A DNA stretch of 64,000 bases from Paenibacillus sonchi (lineage in GTDB: Bacteria > Bacillota > Bacilli > Paenibacillales > Paenibacillaceae): assembly GCF_016772475.1 (NCBI RefSeq), contig NZ_CP068595.1, positions 4,154,001 to 4,218,000 of the forward strand, written 5' to 3'. Each line of letters begins with the position of its first letter. Within the stretch, counting starts at the first letter, position 1. Below are positions 1 to 10,343 of the stretch, piece by piece. Both the position numbers and the translations under genes were made by a program. The notes under the pieces are model-generated. The model ran no database searches, was not told the origin of the DNA, and saw nothing but the letters and a program-made list of their open reading frames with translations.

Positions 1-1
1 A

Positions 2-253
2 ATCAGGATTGAGGTGACCGATAACGGCAAGGGGATGACGGCGGACCGGGCACGGGCGGTTGCGGCAGCCCTGAAGCCTGGGCCATCAGAGCGAATAGCC
101 GGGCACGGGGGCGCGCTGCATAATATTCATGAACGGCTGTCCATTTTCTTCGGACAGGAGTTCGGACTGAAGATCATCTATACTTCGGATGAAGGCACGG
201 GAATCCGCATCACTCTCCCGCTGCAGCGGGCCGAAGGAGAGGGGGTGAAGATC
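2..253 (+). CDS. Sensor histidine kinase, C-terminal end only (YesM family)
   Basis: Only the end of the ATP-binding domain is in the window, because the gene enters from the left edge. The frame reads IRIEVTDNGKGM (N and G1 boxes), then GHGGALHNIHERL and GTGIRITLPL, the usual end of a YesM/LytS-type HATPase domain. Membrane kinases of this class sense extracytoplasmic carbohydrate signals and phosphorylate the AraC-type regulator encoded next door. No stop codon occurs before the regulator starts, so the two read as one frame. One extra G in the G run at 241-245 would instead end the kinase as GGEDHEQ-stop, overlapping the regulator ATG at 254. I therefore treat them as two genes. Confidence 0.85.
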
Positions 254-1834
254 ATGAGCAATAACGGAAAAGGGAATGCCAATGGGCTTAAAATGCTGAT
301 TGTCGATGATGAGCCGATCATTTGCAAGGGACTTCGCTTGACCATCGACTGGGCTGCGCTTGGGATTGAGGTGATTGGCGAGGCCTATGACGGGGAGGAA
401 GCACTGCAGGTGATGGCAAATACTGAAGTGGATTTCCTGCTCTCTGATATCCGGATGGAGGGGATGGACGGTCTGCAGCTGGCCGAGCAAGTAGGACAGC
501 GGTACCCTGAGGTGCGGATGGTCATCATCAGCGGCTATGAAGATTTCGCTTATGCGCGCCAGGCCATGCGGCTTGGGGTGAACGATTATTTGCTGAAGCC
601 GGTCAATGTGGACGAGCTTACCGGGGTAGTGGGCAAGCTGGCGGATGAAATCCGCCGCCGGCAGCAGGAGGGCGGCAAGGATGAGGTCAAGCTCTGGCTG
701 ACCAATATGGCCAGGCATGGCATAGCCTACCGCAGGGCTGTTCCGCCATCACTGCAGGGAGCGCAGTTCAGAATTCTGGCGACACAGCTCGGGTCTTTTC
801 ACGAGCGTTATGCGGAACTCGGCCAGGAGGAATACGAGCAGCTGCAGGAGCAATGGGTCAGCAGTCTTCATCAGCGTCTTTCGCTGCCCGGCCTGAGGCT
901 GGTCTCGATCTTCGATCACGAGAATCTGCTGATCACGCTGGGGGTCTCGGACCATTGGATGGAGCCGCAGGAATGGCGGGTACTGCTGGACCGCCTTATG
1001 GAGGAGCTAATCCCCGGGGCGGGGCTGTTCTGCGGTGTATCACAGGTTTATGCAGACGCAACAGAGACGGCTGACCGCTGTACCGAAGCCGCGGAACTGC
1101 TGCGTTATTCCGTGTTGGGGCAAGCTGTTGTTTTAGATCAAGAGGCAGTCCGGCAGCGGAGCGGCGCCCGGGAGCCGGCTGCCCTGGATATTGCAGATAT
1201 GGTGCAGAAGCTGGTCGCGGCTTTATTCAAGCAGGATGCCGGGGAAACGGGCGGTCTGGTGTCGGAGATGCTGCAATTTTTTAGGCGCGAGTCGTATTTG
1301 CTGCATGAAATTATGACGGTGTATGAGGAACTGTTCGCCCTGCTGCGCCAGCGGCTGCGCAAGAGCGGAATCACGGGAATGGATTACGGCCGTCAGGTCC
1401 CGGACCTGTATCTGTATAATTCTTACGAAGCTCTGGAGGAGCTGATCCGAAAGGACATGGCTGATTTGCTGGAGCTGATAGAGCAGAATGGAACAGACCG
1501 CTCCTACTGGATCGTCGAAAAGGCTAAACGTTACATCGAAGCGCAGTACCGCACCGATCTCAAGGCTTCGGAGGTCGCAGCCTGGCTGAAGATCACGCCC
1601 AGCTATTTCAGCTATATTTTCAAGCAGAGCACGGGCAAAGGCTTCACCGAATATATGAACGAGCTGAGGATCGAGCAGGCCAAGGCGCTGCTTGCGTCCA
1701 CACACGACAAGGTGTTCGAAATTGCCGACCAGGTGGGCTACAAAGAATACAAGTACTTCGTGACGGTATTCAAATCCTATACGGGCATGACTCCCAAGGA
1801 ATACCGGGGACTCAGGGCGAGCAAGGACTTGTAG
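254..1834 (+). CDS. AraC-type response regulator (YesN family)
   Basis: This is a 526-residue two-component regulator. The receiver domain covers about residues 14-135, with MLIVDDEP (acidic pocket), LLSDIRM (phospho-acceptor Asp) and YLLKPV (conserved Lys). A long middle region follows, then a C-terminal pair of AraC helix-turn-helix motifs (KASEVAAWLKITPSYFSYIFK and VFEIADQVGYKEYKYFVTVFK regions). The ATG at 254 has an AAGGAGAGGGGG ribosome binding site just upstream. The partner kinase lies directly upstream, and a GH3 glycosidase follows 465 bases downstream. That fits the usual role of YesN regulators in sugar uptake and polysaccharide breakdown. The actual target is an inference. Confidence 0.9.
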   Translation: MSNNGKGNANGLKMLIVDDEPIICKGLRLTIDWAALGIEVIGEAYDGEEALQVMANTEVDFLLSDIRMEGMDGLQLAEQVGQRYPEVRMVIISGYEDFAYARQAMRLGVNDYLLKPVNVDELTGVVGKLADEIRRRQQEGGKDEVKLWLTNMARHGIAYRRAVPPSLQGAQFRILATQLGSFHERYAELGQEEYEQLQEQWVSSLHQRLSLPGLRLVSIFDHENLLITLGVSDHWMEPQEWRVLLDRLMEELIPGAGLFCGVSQVYADATETADRCTEAAELLRYSVLGQAVVLDQEAVRQRSGAREPAALDIADMVQKLVAALFKQDAGETGGLVSEMLQFFRRESYLLHEIMTVYEELFALLRQRLRKSGITGMDYGRQVPDLYLYNSYEALEELIRKDMADLLELIEQNGTDRSYWIVEKAKRYIEAQYRTDLKASEVAAWLKITPSYFSYIFKQSTGKGFTEYMNELRIEQAKALLASTHDKVFEIADQVGYKEYKYFVTVFKSYTGMTPKEYRGLRASKDL

Positions 1835-2299
1835 GGCTGTGGCGGCATGACAGATTACTCCTACTCTGAGGGGATTTGTTGAATGATTGCACTTTCTGCA
1901 ATAGAATGCCCATTATTCTTCGCCGAATCGCATTCTGCTGTATTTCGTGCAATAGATTTTCGGATATCTGATCAAAATCACCTTTTGGACGGGATTCTGT
2001 TGTACAGAGTGCAATAGAATCTCTTTTCGGCGCATTATGGGGCCACCTGCTGTAGAAAGTGCAATAGAATATGTTTTGATTCGGGCTTTATAGGGACTTT
2101 GGAAGGAGCAGCTCCAATGAGTCTGCAGTAAACAGACCTACTTGAGGTGTTTCAATTAAAGTGCTTAATTAAAGTGAACTAATTAAAGTGTTCTAATGCC
2201 CCAATTAAAGTGCAGAAGGTCTGCTTCCTTGCTGATTTTTGCAAATTTAATCTTTAGCGTTCAGTTTAGATGAGGGCAACAAACGGGAGGAACAAATAG
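1835..2299 (+). repeat. Repeat-rich spacer with GTGCAATAGAAT units and AATTAAAGTG units
   Basis: No credible gene. Between about 1880 and 2075 an imperfect dyad unit recurs: ATTCTGCTGTA, about 4 variable bases, then GTGCAATAGAAT. From 2150 to 2215 a shorter unit, AATTAAAGTG, recurs four times. The same first unit occurs in inverted orientation at 58235-58440. The GH3 gene starts at 2300 behind a GGGAGG site. Confidence 0.7.
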
Positions 2300-4605
2300 A
2301 TGGAAGTATACAAGAATTCATCTTTTAGTGTAGAGGAGCGGGTTCAGGATCTTCTGTCCCGCATGATGCTGCGTGAAAAAATAGGCCAGCTTAACCAGCG
2401 GATGTACGGCTGGGATGCTTACGCCTGGGAGAACGGGGAGCTGGTGCTTACCGAGGCTTTCCGGCAGGAGGTCGCTGCCGGGGGAGGCATGGGGGCGCTG
2501 TATGGATTATTCCGCAGCGACCCTTGGTCCGGCGTCGATTACAGCAATGGCATTACGGCTGCGGACAGCGCCTCCGCTGCGAACAAAGTGCAGCGTTATA
2601 TTCGGGAGCACGCACGGCTTGGTATCCCGTGCTGCTCAGCGAGGAGTGTCCGCACGGCCATCAGGCGCTGGACGGCACGCTGCTGCCGGTGAATCTGGCG
2701 GTCGGGGCGACCTGGAATCCGCAGCTGATGGAGCAGGCCTACAGCCGGGTGGCCCTGGAGCTGCGCAGCCGCGGCGCCCACATCGGGCTCTTGTCCGCGC
2801 TGGATATTCTGCATGATCCGCGCTGGGGGCGTTCCGAGGAATGCTACAGCGAGGACCCGTTTCTGGCCGCTGCCTTTACGGCAGCGGCGGTGCGCGGGAT
2901 GCAGGGAACGCGCGGAGAGCTGGGTTCGCCGGGCAAGGTGGCGGTGATCCTCAAGCACCTGTGCGCCCAGGGGGCTGCGCAGGGCGGAAGGAACGCCGGA
3001 CCGGCAGCTATTGGGGAGCGCGAGCTGCGCGAGATCCATCTCCCGGCAGCGCGGGCGGGAGCAGAGGCAGGTGCTGCGGGATTCATGGCCGCATACAATG
3101 AAATCGACGGCATTCCCTGCCATGCCAATGAGGCGCTGCTCAGCGGTATTTTGCGCGGGGAGTGGGGGTTTGACGGCATTGTTATGGCTGACGGCCAGGC
3201 CATCGACCGTCTGGTGGCGCTCACCGGCAGCTATGAAGGGGCAGCAGCGCTGGCGTTGAGCGCCGGGGTCGATCTGAGCCTGTGGGACAAGGCGTTCACC
3301 ACGCTGGAGGAGGCGGTGAAGCTGGGGCTGGCCAGCGAAGCAGATATTGACCGCGCAGCTGCACGCGTGCTGGCGCTGAAGTTCCGGCTCGGCCTGTTCG
3401 ACCAGCCGTATACAGATGAGCAACTGGCCCTTACTGCCGTGGGCCATGCGGATACCCGTGAGCTGAATCTGCAGGTGGCGCGGGAATCGGTTGTATTACT
3501 GAAGAATGAGGGAGGCCTGCTTCCGCTTGCGGCTCAACACCGCCGGATTGCTGTCATCGGTCCCAACGCGGACCGGCTGTATAATCAGCTCGGCGATTAT
3601 ACGAGCATACAACGCGAAGGAAGCGGTACGACAGTGCTGAAGGGCATCCGGCAGTGCGCTCCAGGCGGTGCCGAGGTCGTGTATGCCCTCGGCTGCGGCA
3701 TCCGCGAGTCTTCCACAGCAGGGCTGAGCGAAGCGGTGGAGCTGGCGCGCAGCGCGGATGTAGCTGTGCTGGTGCTCGGCGGCAGCAGCGCACGGCAGTT
3801 CGGCGGCGACTTCGAAGCCAACGGCGCCGCGATTATCAGTGAAGGCAGTCCGTCCGAAATGGACTGCGGGGAAGGGGTTGACCTGGCCGACCTGCGGCTC
3901 GGCGGCATCCAGCAGCAGCTCGCGGAGGCGGTTGCCGCCACCGGCACGCCGGTCGTGGCGGTCATTATCCAGGGCCGCCCGCATGCCCTGGACGGGCTGG
4001 CGCCGCTGGCTGGTGCGCTGCTCTGCACCGGGTATCCGGGGGCAGAAGGCGGACAGGCTATCGCCGAAATTCTGTTCGGCCATGTGAATCCCAGCGGCAA
4101 GCTGCCGGTGTCCCTGCCGCGCTCTTCAGGGCAGCTGCCGGTATACTACAACCAGAAGGACCCTGGCCGCCCCCGTGTATATGTGGACATGCCGTCTGCA
4201 CCGCTGTATCCTTTTGGACACGGGCTCAGCTACACGAGATTTGAATACAGCAGCGTGGTATTATCGGCGGACTCAATCTCAGTCGGCGATCTGAATGCAG
4301 GCCGTAAAGTAGCCGTCAGCATCAAAGTGAGGAATACCGGAACCTCCAGGGGGATGGAGACCGTCCAGCTGTACATCCGTGCCCGCGAGTCCGGCATTAC
4401 GCGCCGGATAGCGGAACTGAAGGGCTTCCACAAAATCACGTTGCAGCCTAATGAAGAGAAAACCGTGACCTTCCGCCTGGGTGTAGAAGAGTTAGGCGTG
4501 TGGAATACTGCGATGAAGTTTGCTCCCGTGCCTTGCCGGGCTACGGTTATGGCAGGAGGAAGCTCTGCTGATACCCAAGCGGCGGAGCTTGTAATCACGG
4601 GCTGA
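2300..4605 (+). pseudogene. Glycoside hydrolase family 3 (beta-glucosidase/xylosidase-like), one frameshift
   Basis: With one base restored this is a 768-residue GH3 enzyme. GH3 enzymes remove terminal beta-linked sugars by a retaining mechanism. Visible features are the N-terminal TIM barrel with LLSEECPHGHQALDG, KHLCAQGAAQGGRN and GFDGIVMADG (the Asp near residue 298 is the expected nucleophile), then the alpha/beta sandwich domain from ESVVLLKNEGGLLPL, and a C-terminal fibronectin-III-like domain (YPFGHGLSYT, VRNTGTSRGMETVQLY). There is no signal peptide, so it is probably cytoplasmic and acts on imported oligosaccharides. The frame breaks at about 2625-2631: GGT ATC CCG TGC should read CCG GTG, so one G is missing. 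Everything else is intact, which points to a sequencing error or a very recent mutation. Likely controlled by the two-component pair upstream. Confidence 0.88.
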
Positions 4606-5531
4606 TTTTGGCCGATTGGCAGGGGGAGGCAAGATTGTTCCTTGTCAACATTGATATTGACGCAGTATATTACAGAAGATGCCCTACAGTCATAGTGACT
4701 GTAGGGCATCTTTATCCGCTCCAACAATATCATCTTTTGTTTAAAAGCTGCAGCAGTTTTTGGTTAACTGCTGTTTTTTGCCTACAGACCACTCGACCAC
4801 TGGCTCAGTCTACTGAGCCAGTCTTAACACAACAGTCCTGCTCTCCGTGTAACATGGAGATTGGCCCCGCTGCCGCGTCGAACCCCGCAACAACGGCAAA
4901 ACTGCCGTTGTTTGGCCCCGCTGCCGCGACAAACCCCCGCAACAACGGTAAATCTGCCGTTGTTTGGCCCCGCTGCCGCGACAAACCCCCGCAACAACGG
5001 CAAAACCGCCGTTGTTTGGCCTCGCTGTCGCGTCGAACCCCGCAACAACGGCAAAACTGCCGTTGTTTGGCCCGCCGGCAGGTGAGCAGTTGGAAAAAGG
5101 GAACTTATTTTTCCCTAAAATAAACATTCGCGAGGTTTAAGTGGAAAAAGGAAACTTAATTCGGCAACTTCACTCCGCCAGGAGAGAAAAGGGCCGAATT
5201 AGTGTCCCTTTTCCACTTAGCCTGCGGAGCGCAGCGTTTTCGAGCGAATTAGTTGTACTTTTTCCATCTAACCAGCTAACGAAGCCCCGAGAAGTTACGT
5301 ATGCTTCTTATGCACCTCTTACGCCACCCCTCCGCCGCGCCGAACGCCCGCAACAACGGCAACCCCGCCGTTGTTTGGCCCCGCCACCACAGTAAAAGCC
5401 CCGTAACAACGGCAAAATCGCCGTTGCTGCGGGGCCGCAGAGAACGAGGGCCTCCTGGCTGAAACACCAGCCAAGAGGCCCTCGCAGTTCCGTGCTTCCT
5501 GCATTGAAACGTTAGCCCGGCCCGGTGCCGA
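4606..5531. repeat. Spacer with 51/52-bp-period hairpin array and GTGGAAAAAG repeats
   Basis: No credible gene. Four perfect or near-perfect hairpins (AACAACGGCA, 4-base loop, TGCCGTTGTT) start at 4889, 4941, 4993 and 5044, separated by a repeated spacer rich in CCCCGCTGCCGCG. Two more copies lie at 5352 and 5404. Between them, 5086-5275 holds direct copies of GTGGAAAAAGG(G/A)AACTTA and inverted copies ending TTTTTCCACTTAG. Open frames here are low-complexity repeat translations. Confidence 0.8.
5446..5483 (-). terminator. Stem-loop after ilvD
   Basis: A long inverted repeat (GAGGGCCTCCTGGCTG with CAGCCAAGAGGCCCTC) lies just past the ilvD stop on the minus strand. It lacks a strong U tract, so it may end transcription weakly or protect the 3' end. 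Confidence 0.55.
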
Positions 5532-7217
5532 TTAGATCTTCAGCACGCCGCCCTTGCTGGCGTTGGTTACCAGCTTGGAGTAGCGGGCCAGATAGCCAGT
5601 CTTTACCTTTGGCTCGAAGCCCTTCCAGCCGGCGCGGCGGACAGCCAGCACTTCCTCGTCAACCAGCAGCTCGATCTTGCGGTTGTTGAGGTCCAGCTCG
5701 ATGATGTCGCCGTTCTCGACAAAGGCGATTGGGCCGCCTTCGGCAGCTTCCGGCGAGATATGGCCGATGCTGATGCCGCGCGATGCGCCCGAGAAGCGGC
5801 CGTCGGTGATCAGACCCACCTTGGCGCCAAGACCCATGCCGACGATCTGCGAGGTTGGAGCGAGCATTTCCGGCATGCCCGGTCCGCCCTTCGGACCTTC
5901 ATAACGGATAACCACTACATGGCCTTCCTTGACTTTGCCGTTGGCGATGCCTTCCAGCGCTTCCTCCTGGGAATCGAAGCAGATGGCGGGTCCTTTATGG
6001 TAGCCGCCAACGGAAGCATCCACCGCACCGACCTTGATGATGGAGCCTTCAGGTGCAAGATTGCCGTAGAGGACAGAGAGTCCGCCCACTTCGGAATACG
6101 GGTTGTCCAGGCGGTGAATAACCGTAGTGTCCAGGATTTCATGCCCGGTGACATTTTCGGCCAGCGTTTTGCCGGTAACTGTCATGCAATCTCCGAAGAT
6201 CGCGCCCGGCTTCTTCAAAAGCTCATTCAGCACGGCACTCACGCCGCCTGCCCGGTCAACGTCTTCAATGAAGATGTCGGAGGCCGGAGCCAGCTTGGAC
6301 AGGTAAGGCACGCGGTTAGCGACTTCGTTAATGCGTTCCAGCGGGTAGTCAATTTCCGCTTCCTGAGCCAGTGCCAAGGTGTGCAGCACCGTATTGGTGG
6401 AGCCGCCCATAGCCATATCAAGGGCAAAGGCATTGTCGAGCGATTCCTTGGTTACGATATCACGCGGCTTCAGATCCAGCTTGATCAGCTCCATGAGCTG
6501 GGTTGCCGATTTGCGGACGAATTCTTTGCGTTCTTCGGCTACAGCGAGAATGGTGCCGTTGCCCGGCAGCGCGAGGCCCAGTGCCTCGGCCAGACAGTTC
6601 ATGGAGTTCGCAGTGAACATCCCGGAACAGGAGCCGCAGGTTGGACAGCCGTATTGTTCCAGTTCAAGCAGCTCATCATCATTGATTTTGCCGACCTGGT
6701 GAGCGCCTACGCCTTCGAATACGGAAGTCAGGGAGAGCTTTTTCCCCTTGCTGTCCACACCGGCTTTCATGGGACCACCGCTGACAAAAATCGTCGGGAT
6801 ATTGACGCGCAGGGCGCCCATCATCATGCCCGGGGTGATTTTATCGCAGTTGGGAATGCAGACCATGCCGTCGAACCAGTGGGCGGAAACAACGGTTTCC
6901 AGGGAATCGGCAATGATCTCGCGGCTTGGCAGGGAATAACGCATCCCGATATGTCCCATGGCGATCCCGTCATCGACGCCGATGGTATTGAATTCAAAAG
7001 GAACGCCGCCGGCTTCGCGGATCGCTTCCTTGACGATTTTGCCGAATTCCTGCAAATGCACGTGGCCAGGCACGATGTCGATATAGGAATTGCAGACCGC
7101 GATGAACGGCTTGCCGAAATCCTCCTCTTTTACACCTGCTGCCCGCAAAAGACTGCGGTGCGGAGCACGGTCGAAGCCTTTTTTGATCATGTCTGAACGC
7201 ATTTTCTTGACTGCCAT
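5532..7217 (-). CDS. ilvD: Dihydroxy-acid dehydratase
   Basis: This 561-residue cytoplasmic enzyme removes water from 2,3-dihydroxy-isovalerate and 2,3-dihydroxy-3-methylvalerate, the third common step of valine and isoleucine synthesis. Family marks are [14 protein letters not shown] near the N-terminus, the iron-sulfur Cys motifs CIPNCDK and [34 protein letters not shown], and [20 protein letters not shown] near the C-terminus. Length and both ends match full-length IlvD. The ATG at 7217 sits behind TTAGGAGGGG. It stands alone, with no ilvB, ilvC or leu genes beside it. I see no T-box in the upstream spacer. Confidence 0.97.
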   Translation of the reverse strand: MAVKKMRSDMIKKGFDRAPHRSLLRAAGVKEEDFGKPFIAVCNSYIDIVPGHVHLQEFGKIVKEAIREAGGVPFEFNTIGVDDGIAMGHIGMRYSLPSREIIADSLETVVSAHWFDGMVCIPNCDKITPGMMMGALRVNIPTIFVSGGPMKAGVDSKGKKLSLTSVFEGVGAHQVGKINDDELLELEQYGCPTCGSCSGMFTANSMNCLAEALGLALPGNGTILAVAEERKEFVRKSATQLMELIKLDLKPRDIVTKESLDNAFALDMAMGGSTNTVLHTLALAQEAEIDYPLERINEVANRVPYLSKLAPASDIFIEDVDRAGGVSAVLNELLKKPGAIFGDCMTVTGKTLAENVTGHEILDTTVIHRLDNPYSEVGGLSVLYGNLAPEGSIIKVGAVDASVGGYHKGPAICFDSQEEALEGIANGKVKEGHVVVIRYEGPKGGPGMPEMLAPTSQIVGMGLGAKVGLITDGRFSGASRGISIGHISPEAAEGGPIAFVENGDIIELDLNNRKIELLVDEEVLAVRRAGWKGFEPKVKTGYLARYSKLVTNASKGGVLKI

Positions 7218-7476
7218 GATGACATTCCCCTCCTAATTAAATGTGAACCGGATATAGTGCCGCATTAACGCAATGCAATCCCAAAATCTGCGTATCTGCG
7301 GCTTATAGAAAGAACGGGGTCCAGCTTCCTGCAGAAAAATAGAAGAGGGCGAAGCCGTTTCTATAAAATATAAGCGGATATAATACGAACGTTATTAGAG
7401 AGTCTATCACAAAAAACCGCTTTTTTCTACCGGACAATGTGAAGTTTGTCATTAGAAGATTCCCTTGCCGGACGCG
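7218..7476. other. Spacer upstream of ilvD
   Basis: AT-rich spacer between ilvD and the membrane acyltransferase, both on the minus strand. It must hold the ilvD promoter, but I could not assign -35/-10 boxes with confidence. No gene, repeat or T-box motif seen. Confidence 0.5.
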
Positions 7477-7505
7477 GAAAAAGCCCATCCCGGAGGGGAT
7501 AGGCT
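7477..7505 (-). terminator. Rho-independent terminator of the acyltransferase gene
   Basis: On the minus strand, AGCC(TATC)CCCTCCGGGATGGGCT forms a GC-rich hairpin followed by a run of U residues, starting 15 bases after the stop codon at 7520. Confidence 0.85.
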
Positions 7506-7519
7506 GATTTGGAAGTATG

Positions 7520-8560
7520 TTACAGGGAACGGCGCAGGGCAGCACGCTGCAGGGAAATCATCCAGTCCACAGAAGGCTCGACCAGGGGATGCAGCAATCG
7601 TTTGACTGCGGGCTGGGCCAGCAGTACTGTACAAGCAACAGCGCACAGCAGCACAAGTGCTGCTCCGGCGGCATTGCCAAGATAAGCGTATATTCCCGAC
7701 ACGGCAGCGAGGCGGACCACAAAGCCATGCAGGAGGAAAACATAAAGGGTGCGGCGGCCCCAATCGGTCATCCGGCTCAGCCGGTAAGGCACCCATCCCA
7801 GAAAAGCGAGCGAAGCGGCCAGCTGCAGCCCGTACATTCCCAGCCGGTACACACCCGCATACCATTCAGGCGCGTCAAGCTGCATGTAGGTCATGCTGCC
7901 GTACAGCCAGCCCAGCGGAAGCTCCGAACCGAGCATGCCCAGCAGGAGGAGCAGCAGTACCGATGCGGCAGCGGCAGCGATTTTGACATATTTATTGTAG
8001 AACCGGACAAAAGCCTCAAAGGAGAAATGGTATCCGATCACGAAAAACGGCAGATAAACAAAGGTGCGGCTGATGCTGAACCAGATACCGTCAAGCTGCA
8101 AATAACCAACAGCGATACCGGCTGAAACGGAGAAAATAATTTGTGCCGCCCTGCTCCATCTGCCCATGCCGAGCATCAAGAGGCGCCAGCAGGCATGACT
8201 GGCCAGGAACCACAGCAGCAGATAAGGCGCGAAAAAGGAATGATGGATATTGGCTACATGGAAGACAGATGCATCCAACACGGAGTACAAAGTCTGAAAA
8301 ATGAGGTATTGGAGTCCGATTTGCAGCAGCACCTTGCGCCCGGCGGCTCCGGTGAGGTTTTTTCCGGCAAAATAGCCTGTAACAAGCACGAACAGCGGCA
8401 TATGGAAACTGAAAATCCACAAGTACAGGCTGTGCATTCCGCTCAAGGACTGAATCAGAGGTTCAATGGCATTGCCGGCAAAAACGGTGACTATAAGCAT
8501 GAAGCGCAGGTTAAGAAAAAAAGTTTCTCCGCGTGCTGTAAGTGAACTGTTAGCTACCAT
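7520..8560 (-). CDS. Membrane acyltransferase, acyltransferase-3 / NolL-like family
   Basis: This 346-residue polytopic membrane protein has about ten hydrophobic segments. It begins with NLRFMLIVTVFAGNAIEPL and continues with LYLWIFSFHMPLFVLVTGYFAGK, the signature start of acyltransferase-3 proteins (COG3594, fucose-4-O-acetylase-like, such as Bacillus YfiQ). Such proteins move acetyl groups across the membrane onto surface sugars. The arginine of NLRFMLI and the HMP motif match the family. The substrate cannot be told from the sequence. The start at 8560 has a GGAGG site seven bases upstream, and the gene is single, with its own terminator. Confidence 0.85.
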   Translation of the reverse strand: MVANSSLTARGETFFLNLRFMLIVTVFAGNAIEPLIQSLSGMHSLYLWIFSFHMPLFVLVTGYFAGKNLTGAAGRKVLLQIGLQYLIFQTLYSVLDASVFHVANIHHSFFAPYLLLWFLASHACWRLLMLGMGRWSRAAQIIFSVSAGIAVGYLQLDGIWFSISRTFVYLPFFVIGYHFSFEAFVRFYNKYVKIAAAAASVLLLLLLGMLGSELPLGWLYGSMTYMQLDAPEWYAGVYRLGMYGLQLAASLAFLGWVPYRLSRMTDWGRRTLYVFLLHGFVVRLAAVSGIYAYLGNAAGAALVLLCAVACTVLLAQPAVKRLLHPLVEPSVDWMISLQRAALRRSL

Positions 8561-8764
8561 GACTTTACCTCCAATAGGCTTGCGCTAAGCAAATTACTTT
8601 AATTTTAAAATACTAGATTTCCGGAAAAACAATTGTGAATTACATCACAAATAGCGGTTTGGTAAGCGCTATCATAGCGGATAATTGTGGCGATGTGTTG
8701 AAGGTTGTTTGAATGCATTGATTCCTCTATAATTTTCTGTATGCAGTCATCGGGAGTGAGCATT

Positions 8765-9505
8765 ATGGGGAAAAAATTAACGAAGCGCCGTGTCTTACTG
8801 GGTATTTTTGCCATTCTGATTGCGGCAGGTTTTTTTCTATGGAGATATTTAACACCTTATGCGCCGGAGGAAAGGGCTGAAAGTGCGCTGGTCTCCGCAG
8901 GCGGCGTCCGGGTGGAACAAAATGATAACTGGATTTCATTTGAGCCTTCGGTCACTCTTGGAGCGGCCGTAATTTTTTACCCGGGGGCGCTGATTGCGGC
9001 GGAGGCTTATGCTCCTCTGGCCAAAAAAATCGCCGCTGCCGGTCACCCGTTCTATATCGCCAAAATGCCGCTGAACCTCGCGTTGATCAAAAGCGATGCG
9101 GCCGAAGAGATTATCCGCGTGCATCCGAAGCTGTCTTTTGTGCTGGGCGGCCATTCGCTGGGCGGTGTTATGGCTTCGCGTTATGCGGCGGAGCATGCGG
9201 GCCAGTTGAAGGGGGTATATTTTCTGGCCTCCTACCCGGATGAGAAGGGCAGTCTGAAGGATACTACGCTGTCTGTTCTGTCCATACTGGGTACGGAGGA
9301 TCAGGTGGTTGACCAGAAAAAGTATAATGAAGGCCGTTCCTATCTGCCCGGCAACACGGTATATTATTCGGTCAAAGGCGGAAATCATGCCCAGTACGGA
9401 AGTTACGGCGAGCAGAAGGGCGACGGGAAAGCTGCGGTTTCCGAGGAAGAGCAGCAGACCCTCACCGCGCGAGCGATGCTGGATTGGATGGGCAATCTGC
9501 GTTAA
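8765..9505 (+). CDS. Membrane-anchored alpha/beta hydrolase
   Basis: This 246-residue protein has an N-terminal hydrophobic helix (about residues 10-28, VLLGIFAILIAAGFFLW) that anchors or exports it, followed by a compact alpha/beta hydrolase domain. The nucleophile elbow is GGHSLGGVMA, the acid is probably the Asp of ILGTEDQVVD, and the histidine lies in GGNHAQYGSYG. It belongs to the Abhydrolase_5 group of uncharacterised esterase-like enzymes; the substrate is unknown. I chose the ATG at 8765, which follows GGGAGTGAGC. The frame stays open 60 bases further upstream without a binding site. Confidence 0.85.
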   Translation: MGKKLTKRRVLLGIFAILIAAGFFLWRYLTPYAPEERAESALVSAGGVRVEQNDNWISFEPSVTLGAAVIFYPGALIAAEAYAPLAKKIAAAGHPFYIAKMPLNLALIKSDAAEEIIRVHPKLSFVLGGHSLGGVMASRYAAEHAGQLKGVYFLASYPDEKGSLKDTTLSVLSILGTEDQVVDQKKYNEGRSYLPGNTVYYSVKGGNHAQYGSYGEQKGDGKAAVSEEEQQTLTARAMLDWMGNLR

Positions 9506-9537
9506 GCTGGCCCTGTAATTAGGAGAGGAGCTGAAGA

Positions 9538-10311
9538 ATGGCTGTACTGCATGTAAATGATCTGGCCATACCCTGCAAGGGCATATTGTTCGACAAGGAC
9601 GGCACCTTGCTGGATCTGCTCGCGACCTGGGGAACCTGGGCTGATCTGATGCTGAAGGGGCTGGAGAACCAGCTGGCGTTAATCGGAAAAGACAACTCTG
9701 GCTCCGGCCCGGGCCTCGCCAGGGTGCTTGGCACGGTGCATGACGACGCCGGGCGGGTGATCGGCTATGACCCTGCCGGGCCGCTGTCCATGGCTACTGC
9801 GGAGGAGACAAATGGCATCCTGGCCTGGCAGCTGTATACGGCGGGAGTCCCCTGGAACGAAGCGCTTGCCAGGGTAACTGCCATCGGCAAGGAAGCGATG
9901 AATGAGCTGCGCCGTCTCCGGGCGGCACATCCATTGCCGGAGCTGCTGCCGTTTCTCCGGCAGTGTGCCGCAGCTTCATTGAAGCTTGGCGTTGTTACTT
10001 CCGATGGGGCTGTGACCACCGGTGAGCAGCTGGAATGGATGGGGATTACCAGCTATTTTGACACGGTAGTTACAAGAGACCGTGTTACCCACGGCAAGCC
10101 TGCACCTGAAATGGCGGAGACCGCCTGCCGGGAGCTGGGCCTTGACCCGGGGGAGGCAGTGATTATCGGCGATAGTAATGCCGATATGCAGCTGGGCAAA
10201 GGCGCAGGCCTGCGCCTGTCCATTGGCATATCACCAGCCGGTAGCACCGCTCACCTGCTGGATGCGGATACTGTCATTTCCGGCTATCATCAGCTTCGTC
10301 TCACAATCTGA
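9538..10311 (+). CDS. HAD-family hydrolase (phosphoglycolate phosphatase-like)
   Basis: This 257-residue cytoplasmic phosphatase shows HAD motif I as ILFDKDGTLLD (both catalytic Asp residues), motif II in GVVTSDGA, the motif III lysine in HGKPAPEM, and motif IV as VIIGDSNADMQLG. The insert between motifs I and II forms a C1 cap, as in Gph/PpaX-type enzymes. The substrate is unknown. AGGAGAGGAGC precedes the ATG. The preceding hydrolase ends 32 bases upstream and the sirtuin starts just downstream, so the three may be co-transcribed. Confidence 0.88.
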   Translation: MAVLHVNDLAIPCKGILFDKDGTLLDLLATWGTWADLMLKGLENQLALIGKDNSGSGPGLARVLGTVHDDAGRVIGYDPAGPLSMATAEETNGILAWQLYTAGVPWNEALARVTAIGKEAMNELRRLRAAHPLPELLPFLRQCAAASLKLGVVTSDGAVTTGEQLEWMGITSYFDTVVTRDRVTHGKPAPEMAETACRELGLDPGEAVIIGDSNADMQLGKGAGLRLSIGISPAGSTAHLLDADTVISGYHQLRLTI

Positions 10312-10343
10312 ATATGATCTATAGAAAGGATGCGTGCAGGCTT

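Noticed and set aside
2415..2816. Overlapping 133-residue frame in the GH3 gene
   Set aside because: It is an out-of-frame reading of the GH3 coding sequence near its frameshift.
5760..7196. A 478-residue plus-strand frame antisense to ilvD
   Set aside because: It lies wholly inside ilvD, whose family motifs fix the coding strand, and shows no recognisable domain.
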